In this document: positions 29,448-35,162 of the stretch, one piece after another
Layout of the letters: the number at the start of each line of letters is the position of its first letter
Numbering within the stretch: position 1 is the first letter of the stretch
Source: Candidatus Thermoplasmatota archaeon
Lineage (GTDB): Archaea; Thermoplasmatota; SW-10-69-26; JACQPN01; JAIVGT01
Length of the DNA stretch: 35,162 bases
Assembly (NCBI GenBank): GCA_035541015.1
Contig: DATLFM010000010.1
Coordinates: 1-35,162 of the forward strand
Direction: 5' to 3'
Notes under the pieces: model-generated
What the model was told of the DNA's origin: nothing
The model's database searches: none
What the model saw: only the letters and a program-made list of their open reading frames with translations
Translations under genes and position numbers: made by a program

Positions 29448-30412
29448 CGGGTCTCCCCGAGGGCCAAAGCGACCTCGATCGCATCGTAGGCGATGACGAG
29501 GTCGGCGCCGGCGCGCTTGATGCTCGTGAGCGCTTCCCGGGCCACGGCCGGGCCGTCGAGCCATCCGTTTTGCGCGGCCGCGCGGAAGGCGGCGTACTCC
29601 CCCGAGACGGCGTAGGCCGCGATGGGCACGTCGAGCGCTTGCCGCGCGGCGTGCACGACGTCGAGGTAGGCGAGCGCGGGCTTCACCATGACCGCGTCGG
29701 CCCCTTCGTCCACGTCGGCTCGCATCTGGGCGAGCGCCTCGCGGCGGTTGGCCGGAGGAAGCTGGTGGGATCGCCGGTCGCCGTGCGAAGGCGCGCTTGC
29801 GGCCGCCTCGCGGAACGGACCGTAGAAGGCGGAGGCGAACTTGGCGCCGTAGCTTAGGATGGCCACGTCGGCAAAGCCCGCGGCGTCGAGCGCGGAGCGG
29901 ATGGCGCGCACCTGCCCGTCCATGCGGCCGGAGGGCGCGACGACGTCCGCGCCCGCGCGGGCCTGCGCGACGGCGATCTCGCCGTACCGCTGGAGCGTTT
30001 GGGGAAGGTCGATTCCCCCGTCGGTCGAGAGGACGCCGCAGTGGCCGTGGTCGGTGTAGGCGCACAGGCAAAGGTCCGAGAAGACGGCAAGCGGCGTGTC
30101 GTCCTTGATGGCCGTGATCGCGTCCTGCGCGACGCCGTTTCGGGCGTCGGCGACAAGGCCAAGGGGGTCCTTGCGGGACGGAACGCCAAAGAGGAGCACG
30201 GCGCGGACGCCTGCGTCGTACGCCTCGCGCGCCGCGCGCACGGCGTGCTTGACGGGAAGGCGGGAGACGCCGGGCATGGAGGCGACGGGCTGGGGCTCGC
30301 TTGTGCCTTCCTGCACGAAAATCGGCAGAACGAGGTCCGCCGGGGCAAGCCGGGTCTCGGCGAAGGCTTCGCGCAGCGCGGGCGTTCGGCGGAGGCGCCG
30401 AAGCGGCCTCAC
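29444..30412 (-). CDS. hemB: porphobilinogen synthase (5-aminolevulinate dehydratase), zinc type
   Basis: A 322-aa TIM-barrel enzyme condensing two 5-aminolevulinates. The metal site FSDLCLCAYTDHGHCG has three Cys (115, 117, 125), marking the zinc-dependent class rather than the Asp-rich magnesium class. The two Schiff-base lysines are Lys191 (SYGAKFASAFYGPFREA) and Lys244 (VMVKPALAYLD). GTG 30412 overlaps the hemA stop as GTGA. The N-terminal arm (RPLRRLRRTPALREAFAETR) used for oligomer contact is present. Confidence 0.97.
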   Translation of the reverse strand: MRPLRRLRRTPALREAFAETRLAPADLVLPIFVQEGTSEPQPVASMPGVSRLPVKHAVRAAREAYDAGVRAVLLFGVPSRKDPLGLVADARNGVAQDAITAIKDDTPLAVFSDLCLCAYTDHGHCGVLSTDGGIDLPQTLQRYGEIAVAQARAGADVVAPSGRMDGQVRAIRSALDAAGFADVAILSYGAKFASAFYGPFREAAASAPSHGDRRSHQLPPANRREALAQMRADVDEGADAVMVKPALAYLDVVHAARQALDVPIAAYAVSGEYAAFRAAAQNGWLDGPAVAREALTSIKRAGADLVIAYDAIEVALALGETR

Positions 30413-31728
30413 GGGGACTCCTCCCGCGCAATTCCGAGAACTTTGGCGGCCGACTCGATGCCGGCGGAGTCGTTCTCGCGCGCCATGCGCTTCAGGACGA
30501 GCGTCGGCTCCGAGAGGACCTTGTTCAGGATCGAGTTCGCAAGGTCGGCGAGCACCCGCCGGCCCTCGTCGTCGAGCGCAAGCTTGGCGGCGGCGCGATC
30601 AAGCTCGCCGTCGCGGATGCGCTTGACGCGGCCGTAGAGCGCGGCGAGGATCGCCTCGGCGCGGTCCTCGGCCAGACGCGCGGAGAGAAGCGCGAGCTCC
30701 TCGGCGACGATCTCCTCGGCCCGCTGCACGTGGCCGCGACGCCGATCGAGGTTCTCCGCCGCGATCGCGCGCAGGCCGTCGAGGTCCACGAGACGCACGC
30801 CCTCGACGGTCGCGACGTCCGGGGCAAGCGCGCGGGGGTTGGAGAGGTCGAGGAAGAGCACGGGGCGCGGCGAGGCGCCAAGCGTGCTGCGCACGCGCCG
30901 CGCGTCGAGGAGGACGTCGCCTGCGGTGGTGGCGGCGAAGACGACGTCGGCCTCCGCCAGACGCTGCGAGAGCTCGGCGTAGGCGAGCGGGAGGCCCCCC
31001 GCGCGGGCGGCGAGCGCGGAGGCGCGCGCGGCCGTCTTGCTCACGACGAGCAGGCGCGCGGGCTTCTCTTCGGCAAGCGCGGCGGCGACGAGCTCGGCCG
31101 TCTCGCCGGTTCCAAGGAGAAGGACCGTCTTGTCCGCAAGCGGCCCCTCGGAAAGGGCGAGCTTCACGGCCGCGCGGCCAAGGCTCACGGAGCCGCGGTT
31201 GAGCTCGGTCTCCGCGCGCACCTTCTTGCCCACCTGGATCGCCTTGCCGAACAGGCGGCCCAAGTGGCGCCCCGTGCAGCCGGCGCCGGCCGCGGCTTCC
31301 CAGGACTGGCGTACCTGGCCCAAGATCTGGTCCTCGCCCACCAGCATGCTCTCGATGCCGCTTGCCACGCGCAGGAGGTGCTCGCAGGTCGCAAGCCCGT
31401 GCTTGCTGCGCAGGAGCGGGGGCGCCACGAAGCCCGACAGCCACTTGGTGGCCGCCCGCTCGAGGCTCTCCGGCTGGCGGGTGACAAAGTAGAACTCGAC
31501 CCGGTTGCAGGTCTTCACGACCGCGACCTCCTCGCAGCCGGGCAGCGCACGGGCCTGCGCGAGAAGTTCGGCGACGTTCACGCGGGAGAGGGGCTCCATG
31601 TCCTCCAAGCGCGCCCATTGGTGGGTGATGTGAATGGAGAAGAACGGCGCCTCGGAAGCGGGGTCCGCCGGATCGGCCGCGCGAGCTTGGCTCTGGGCGG
31701 CCCTCTCGGCCTGCGAGGCGGGGAGCAT
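30409..31728 (-). CDS. hemA: glutamyl-tRNA reductase
   Basis: A 439-aa HemA, the first committed enzyme of tetrapyrrole synthesis by the C5 route. The catalytic Cys74 is in VVKTCNRVEFYF, the substrate/tRNA region in VASGIESMLVGEDQILGQVR, and the NADPH site in VLLLGTGETAELVAAAL. A C-terminal dimerisation helix follows (ADLANSILNKVLSEPTLVLK). The first 27 or so residues are an Ala/Gln/Asp-rich extension beyond the usual start (FFSIHITHQWARLEDME), not found in most family members. ATG 31728 lies 5 nt after the expected transcription start of a TATA box at 31756-31763. First gene of the minus-strand heme operon. Confidence 0.96.
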   Translation of the reverse strand: MLPASQAERAAQSQARAADPADPASEAPFFSIHITHQWARLEDMEPLSRVNVAELLAQARALPGCEEVAVVKTCNRVEFYFVTRQPESLERAATKWLSGFVAPPLLRSKHGLATCEHLLRVASGIESMLVGEDQILGQVRQSWEAAAGAGCTGRHLGRLFGKAIQVGKKVRAETELNRGSVSLGRAAVKLALSEGPLADKTVLLLGTGETAELVAAALAEEKPARLLVVSKTAARASALAARAGGLPLAYAELSQRLAEADVVFAATTAGDVLLDARRVRSTLGASPRPVLFLDLSNPRALAPDVATVEGVRLVDLDGLRAIAAENLDRRRGHVQRAEEIVAEELALLSARLAEDRAEAILAALYGRVKRIRDGELDRAAAKLALDDEGRRVLADLANSILNKVLSEPTLVLKRMARENDSAGIESAAKVLGIAREESP

Positions 31729-31755
31729 GTTGAAATGGGGGAGCCAGGGTGGTCG

Positions 31756-31763
31756 GCTTAAGG
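31756..31763 (-). promoter_or_regulatory. TATA box of the hemA operon
   Basis: Minus strand CCTTAAGC, centre 31 nt before ATG 31728, giving a leader of about 5 nt. It lies back to back with the hemQ promoter in a 91-bp divergent region. Confidence 0.6.
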
Positions 31764-31781
31764 GTTTCTGCCCCCCGCAAT

Positions 31782-31790
31782 GGTTATCAG
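31782..31790 (+). promoter_or_regulatory. putative TATA box of the hemQ operon
   Basis: GGTTATCAG, centre about 34 nt before ATG 31820. It is only 20-30 bp from the hemA TATA box, so one regulator bound between them could control both arms of the pathway. Confidence 0.45.
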
Positions 31791-31819
31791 AGGGTTCGAC
31801 CCTCGCCGCAGCGGTTCCC

Positions 31820-32530
31820 ATGGCCGACCGCGCCGCGAGCCCGCCACCCCAGTATGTAAAGTTCACGTTTTTCCGGATCGACCCCGCCTGGCGCCGGATC
31901 GAGCCCCTCCGGAAGTCGGAGGACAAGGAGGAGTTCGCCGCCGTCGTCGCCAAATTCGAGGACAGCCTCATCCTTCGCACCTACTCGACGGTGGGCACCC
32001 GGGGCGACTGCGACTTCTTCCTGTGGACCGTGGGGTCGAACCTGGACGAGATCCAGGCCTTCCACGCGGCCCTCAACCAGACGCGACTTGCCGGCTACCT
32101 CTCCACCCCGCACAGCTTCCTCTCGGTCACGCGCCGCAGCCAATACGTGAAGGCGCACCAGCGCGAGGACCCGGCCGGCCACGGCGGCATGCGCACCATC
32201 GTCCCGGGCAACGGCAAGTACCTCTTCGTGTACCCGTTCTGGAAGACGGCCGAATGGTACCAGCTTCCCATGGAGAAGCGCCAGGAGATGATGAACGAGC
32301 ACTTCCGCATCGGCCACCGCTTCCCCGACCTCACCATCCACACGACCTACGCCTTTGGCCTCGACGACCCCGAATTCGTCCTCGGCTTCGAAGGCGACAA
32401 TCCGGACTCCTTCGTCGAGTGCGTCGTGCAGCTTCGCGAGGCCAAGCAACGTCCCTACACGCTGCGGGACACGCCCATCTTCACGGGCGCCCGCGAAACG
32501 ATCCAAAGCGCCCTTGCCAAGCTCGGGTGA
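31820..32530 (+). CDS. hemQ: coproheme decarboxylase (HemQ/ChdC, chlorite-dismutase superfamily)
   Basis: A 236-aa protein of the chlorite-dismutase fold. The stretch YLFVYPFWKTAEWYQLP carries Tyr138, Lys142 and Trp146, matching the catalytic Tyr/Lys/Trp region of Firmicutes coproheme decarboxylase. EHFRIGHRFPDL provides His161 as the likely axial heme ligand, and TTYAFGLDDPEFVLGFE is the usual C-terminal signature. Between Lys and Trp it is about four residues shorter than Firmicutes enzymes. The conserved Tyr and the clustering with hemE and hemH argue for heme synthesis rather than chlorite breakdown. It oxidatively decarboxylates two propionates of coproheme to give heme b. ATG 31820; hemE begins 3 nt after its stop. 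Confidence 0.93.
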   Translation: MADRAASPPPQYVKFTFFRIDPAWRRIEPLRKSEDKEEFAAVVAKFEDSLILRTYSTVGTRGDCDFFLWTVGSNLDEIQAFHAALNQTRLAGYLSTPHSFLSVTRRSQYVKAHQREDPAGHGGMRTIVPGNGKYLFVYPFWKTAEWYQLPMEKRQEMMNEHFRIGHRFPDLTIHTTYAFGLDDPEFVLGFEGDNPDSFVECVVQLREAKQRPYTLRDTPIFTGARETIQSALAKLG

Positions 32531-32533
32531 ACC

Positions 32534-33559
32534 ATGAACGACCGGCTCCTGCGCGCGCTCTCCCGCAAGCCCGTCGACGCCACGCCCGTGTGGTTCATGC
32601 GGCAAGCCGGGCGCTACCTTCCCGAGTACCGCGAGCTTCGCGCCAAGCACGACCTCTTCGCCATGATGCGCACGCCCGAGCTCTCCGCCGAGGCGACGCT
32701 CCTGCCCGTGCGCCGGTACGACTTCGACGCCGCCGTGATGTTCTCCGACATCTCGCTTCCCCTCATGACGGCGGGCCTCTCCGTCACGATCGAGCCCAAC
32801 CAGGGCCCCATCCTCGCCAACCCGGTCCGCACGCCCGAGGACGTCTCGCGCCTCCAACCCGTGCACCTCCAGCGCGACCTCGGCTTCGTCTTCGACACGA
32901 TCCGCATCCTCCGCAAGGAGCTCGATGTCCCCCTCGTCGGCTTCGCCGGCGCGCCCTTCACGCTTGCGACCTACGCGATCGAGGGCAAAGGCGGGCGCGA
33001 CATGGCCACCACGCGCGCGTTTGCCGTGAAGCATCCGCATGCGTTTGCGGACCTTCTCGCGTACTTCTCCGACGTCGTCGCCCGGTTCCTCGTCGAGCAG
33101 CACCGCGCCGGCGCGCAGGCCGTGCAGCTCTTCGACAGCTGGGCGGGCGTGCTCAACGAGCGCACCTACCGCGAGCACGTGCTGCCGCACACGGCCCCGA
33201 TTTTTATGACCCTAAAGGAGGAAGCCTGCCCAACGATCCACTTTGGCACCGGCAACCCCGCGCTGCACCGCGCGATGCGCGAGGCCGGCGGCGACTGCGT
33301 CTCCGTCGACTGGCGCACGGGGCTCGACGAGGCCTGGAGCGCGATCGGGCACGACCGCGCGATCCAAGGGAACCTCGACCCCGCCGACCTCATGGGGCCC
33401 GCCGAGACCGCCGTTTCCGCGGCCGAGAACGTTCTGCGCCGCGCCGGCGGCCGCCCCGGCCACGTCTTCAACCTCGGCCACGGCATCTTCCCGGCCACGC
33501 CCGTGGACAACGTGGAGGCCGTGATCGAGACCGTCCACCGCTGGAAGGTGGGCGCATGA
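32534..33559 (+). CDS. hemE: uroporphyrinogen decarboxylase
   Basis: A 341-aa HemE that turns uroporphyrinogen III into coproporphyrinogen III. Signatures: PVWFMRQAGRYLPEYRELR at the start, catalytic Asp72 in VMFSDISLPLMTAGL, GFAGAPFTLATYAIEG, AVQLFDSWAGVL, AIQGNLDPADLM and FNLGHGIFPATPVDNV. ATG 32534 lies 3 nt after the hemQ stop; its own stop overlaps the hemH start as ATGA. Presence of HemE separates this organism from archaea that go through siroheme. Confidence 0.97.
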   Translation: MNDRLLRALSRKPVDATPVWFMRQAGRYLPEYRELRAKHDLFAMMRTPELSAEATLLPVRRYDFDAAVMFSDISLPLMTAGLSVTIEPNQGPILANPVRTPEDVSRLQPVHLQRDLGFVFDTIRILRKELDVPLVGFAGAPFTLATYAIEGKGGRDMATTRAFAVKHPHAFADLLAYFSDVVARFLVEQHRAGAQAVQLFDSWAGVLNERTYREHVLPHTAPIFMTLKEEACPTIHFGTGNPALHRAMREAGGDCVSVDWRTGLDEAWSAIGHDRAIQGNLDPADLMGPAETAVSAAENVLRRAGGRPGHVFNLGHGIFPATPVDNVEAVIETVHRWKVGA

Positions 33560-34470
33560 CGCGCCTTGGCGTGCTCCTCACCTCGTACGGCAGCGCCTCG
33601 GGCCTCGGCGACGTCCCCCGCTACCTCGAGCACATCCTCGGGAAGCCCCCCACGACCGCGCAGGTCGAGGGTCTGCGCGCGCGATACGCGGCCCTTGGCG
33701 GCACGACGCCCCTCCACGAGACGACGCGCCGGCAGGCCGAGCTCCTGCGCGCGGAGCTCGCCTCGCGCGGCGACTTCCGGGTGGCCGTGGGCATGAAGCA
33801 CTCCGAGCCGTTCATCTCCGACGCTGCGCGCGAATTGTGCGAGGCCGGCGTCGAGCGGGGCGTCGTCGTGCCGCTGGCTCCGCAGGATTCGCGCATGAGC
33901 GTGGGCGGCTACCACAAGTCCGCCCGCGAGGCGCTTGCGTCGTTGCCCGGCGCGCCGCCGTTTTCCTACGTGAGCGGATTTGCCACGCACCCGCTTCTCG
34001 TCCAAGCGTGGGCCGACCGCGTCGAGACCGCGTGGGTGAGCCTGCCCGGGCCCGCGCGCGAGACGGCGACGGTCCTCTTCACGGCGCACAGCCTCCCGCA
34101 GCGCGTGCTCGAGTGGAACGATCCGTACCCCGGCGAGGTCCGGCGCACGTGCGAGGCGATCGCGCAGGCGGCCGGCCTCCCGCGCTGGAGGCAGGCTTAC
34201 CAGTCGGCCGTCCCGGGTTCGCCGTGGCTGGGCCCGGACGTCCTGGACGAGCTCTCGCGATTGGCCGAAGAAGGCGCGCGAACGGTCGTCGTGGCGCCCA
34301 TCGGATTCGTGTCCGACCACCTCGAGACGCTCTACGATCTCGACATCGAGGCCAAGGCCCGCGCCGAGAAGCTGGGGCTGCGATTCCTGCGTTGCCGCGC
34401 GCTCAACGACGACCCGCGATTCGTCCGCTTGCTGGCCGACGTCGCGATGCAGGGCCTCACGGGACCGTGA
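33556..34470 (+). CDS. hemH: ferrochelatase (probably coproporphyrin ferrochelatase, CpfC)
   Basis: A 304-aa HemH that inserts ferrous iron into a porphyrin. Signatures: RLGVLLTSYGSASGLGDVPR, catalytic His178 in LFTAHSLPQRV, Glu257 in PIGFVSDHLETLYDLDIEA, and QDSRMSVGGYH. It is a single soluble domain without a C-terminal membrane anchor or Fe-S cysteines, as in Gram-positive bacteria that use coproporphyrin III. Together with HemQ this makes coproporphyrin the likely substrate (inference). ATG 33556 overlaps the hemE stop by 4 nt. Its last 14 nt overlap the end of the lipoprotein gene on the other strand. Confidence 0.95.
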   Translation: MTRLGVLLTSYGSASGLGDVPRYLEHILGKPPTTAQVEGLRARYAALGGTTPLHETTRRQAELLRAELASRGDFRVAVGMKHSEPFISDAARELCEAGVERGVVVPLAPQDSRMSVGGYHKSAREALASLPGAPPFSYVSGFATHPLLVQAWADRVETAWVSLPGPARETATVLFTAHSLPQRVLEWNDPYPGEVRRTCEAIAQAAGLPRWRQAYQSAVPGSPWLGPDVLDELSRLAEEGARTVVVAPIGFVSDHLETLYDLDIEAKARAEKLGLRFLRCRALNDDPRFVRLLADVAMQGLTGP

Positions 34471-34909
34471 AGGTCTCGCGGTCCTCGATGCGCGGCGCGC
34501 CGCCGGCCACGTTGAGCCGCGCGATCGCCGTGTACGTCCCGCTCGGGACCCGCTCGCCGTCGAGCGTGCCGTCCCACGGAACGTTCTCCTCGACCGACTG
34601 GCGCGGCTCGAACCGGCGCTCGTTGATGACGCACGGCCCGAAGAGGGCGCGGTCGATCGGGCGCTCCTCCCCTCGCACGACGACGAAGATCCGTATGGAC
34701 TCGGCCGGGCAGCCGGGATGATCGTAGACGAAGGCGGACGTTCCGCCGTTTTCCGCCCGGGCCTGGAAAAGAAATTGCTCGGGATACGATTCCATGATGG
34801 CGACGTCGAGCTCGACGCGCATGCCGCCACCCGTGCGATCCAAGGGGTTGCTTCCGCCAAGGCAGCCGGAGAGCAGGCCCACGGCCGCAAGGAGCGCAAG
34901 GAAGCGCAT
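34457..34909 (-). CDS. secreted lipoprotein, possibly BsuPI-like
   Basis: A 150-aa protein with a lipoprotein signal: [18 protein letters not shown], lipobox LSGC with Cys17 as the lipid anchor, followed by Gly/Ser. The mature part is a small beta domain ([20 protein letters not shown] ... [20 protein letters not shown] ... [20 protein letters not shown]) resembling BsuPI-type or FixG-like immunoglobulin folds, in which a Trp-Asp turn and an SGTY strand are typical. ATG 34909 is set by the signal peptide. Its tail overlaps hemH by 14 nt, convergent. Function unknown; no link to heme can be claimed. Confidence 0.78.
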   Translation of the reverse strand: MRFLALLAAVGLLSGCLGGSNPLDRTGGGMRVELDVAIMESYPEQFLFQARAENGGTSAFVYDHPGCPAESIRIFVVVRGEERPIDRALFGPCVINERRFEPRQSVEENVPWDGTLDGERVPSGTYTAIARLNVAGGAPRIEDRETFTVP

Positions 34910-35010
34910 GCCCGGGCATGGCACACGGGGCGCTTCAATCAACCGGAGGGCGGAGACTCGAAGGTTCGGGCAGCGCCCGCTTCGAGGCCTTGACGGACGG
35001 GCCGACAAAC

Positions 35011-35019
35011 AACCTTAAG
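35011..35019 (+). promoter_or_regulatory. TATA box of the moaA-like gene (leaderless GTG)
   Basis: AACCTTAAG, centre 26 nt before GTG 35041, so the mRNA should begin at the start codon. Confidence 0.65.
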
Positions 35020-35040
35020 CAACGAGCCGGATTGCGCGCC

Positions 35041-35162
35041 GTGGACGATCACCGGCCGCTCCGGGATTCCTTCGCCCGCCCCGTCGCCGACCTTCGCGTC
35101 TCGCTCACCGACCGGTGCAACTTCCGGTGCGTCTTCTGCCACAACGAAGGGCAGGGGCTCGT
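35041..35162 (+). CDS. moaA: MoaA-type radical SAM enzyme (GTP 3',8-cyclase), N-terminal part only
   Basis: The first 40 codons of a radical SAM protein, cut off by the window end. GTG 35041 gives [20 protein letters not shown] followed by [18 protein letters not shown], with the cluster-binding C-x3-C-x2-C. The phrase LTDRCNFRC-x2-C-H-N-E-G is typical of archaeal MoaA, which makes cyclic pyranopterin monophosphate precursor for molybdenum cofactor. Only the first motif is visible, so other radical SAM members such as heme-modifying NirJ-like enzymes cannot be fully excluded. A TATA box 26 nt upstream supports the start. Confidence 0.85.
   Translation, partial: MDDHRPLRDSFARPVADLRVSLTDRCNFRCVFCHNEGQGL

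Noticed and set aside
31820-32530. Chlorite dismutase
   Set aside because: The fold is shared, but the YPFWK region with the catalytic Tyr and the hemE-hemH context point to coproheme decarboxylase.
33199-33228. Promoter-like AT-rich patch with GGAGG inside hemE
   Set aside because: It encodes the in-frame PIFMTLKEEA segment of HemE, and no start codon follows at a useful distance.

Overview
This is a GC-rich (roughly two-thirds G+C by eye) chromosomal segment of an archaeon. The archaeal assignment rests on promoters and gene content. TATA boxes lie about 26 nt upstream of start codons, giving leaderless or near-leaderless genes (Lrp, PadR, MFS, MoaA and others). GTG and TTG starts are frequent. 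The gene content includes Csa3-like CARF-HTH regulators, an archaeal-type ATP-dependent DNA ligase, an Hjc-like resolvase, a TtuA/NcsA-type tRNA thiolase and several multi-CBS proteins. An uncultured, probably oxygen-using member of the Thermoplasmatota is my best guess. That is inference: it rests on the HemE/HemH/HemQ heme route, which differs from the siroheme route of haloarchaea and methanogens. No CRISPR array, tRNA, rRNA or insertion sequence was recognised.

Layout. Positions 1-3.9 kb carry a truncated gene, two hypothetical genes, a tandem pair of CARF-type winged-helix regulators (1160-2373, minus), a HAD phosphatase, a small conserved protein and a DUF2934 protein. A perfect 11-bp inverted repeat lies in front of the CARF pair, and a 17/19 near-copy lies at almost the same distance in front of the DUF2934 gene. 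Positions 3.9-8.6 kb hold a 1017-aa two-PAS/coiled-coil protein and DNA ligase. Positions 8.6-16.8 kb are housekeeping and accessory: two methyltransferases, a DUF72 protein, a membrane protein, bacterial-type arginase, a SprT-like protease, two very short zinc-ribbon proteins, thioredoxin, an Lrp/AsnC regulator, a CPBP protease and ribulose-phosphate epimerase.

Positions 16.8-20.5 kb contain a ribbon-helix-helix protein and a PadR regulator facing away from each other across 283 bp filled with dyads and repeats, followed by a secreted/membrane protein with a ferric-reductase-like two-heme helix pattern and several small proteins. Positions 20.5-25.6 kb carry two transporters, a YdjM-like membrane protein, a possible small RNA gene, an Hjc-like nuclease and two CBS-domain proteins.

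Positions 25.6-34.5 kb are the heme region. A minus-strand operon hemA-hemB-hemL-hemC-hemD-ttuA, in which the five hem genes are joined by 4-nt start/stop overlaps, is transcribed divergently from hemQ-hemE-hemH. Together these give glutamyl-tRNA to uroporphyrinogen III, then coproporphyrinogen III, iron insertion and coproheme decarboxylation. The oxidation step between HemE and HemH has no gene here. The window ends with a lipoprotein and the first 40 codons of a MoaA-type radical SAM enzyme.

Nearly all long open frames opposite real genes are by-products of GC-rich codon usage and are not listed.
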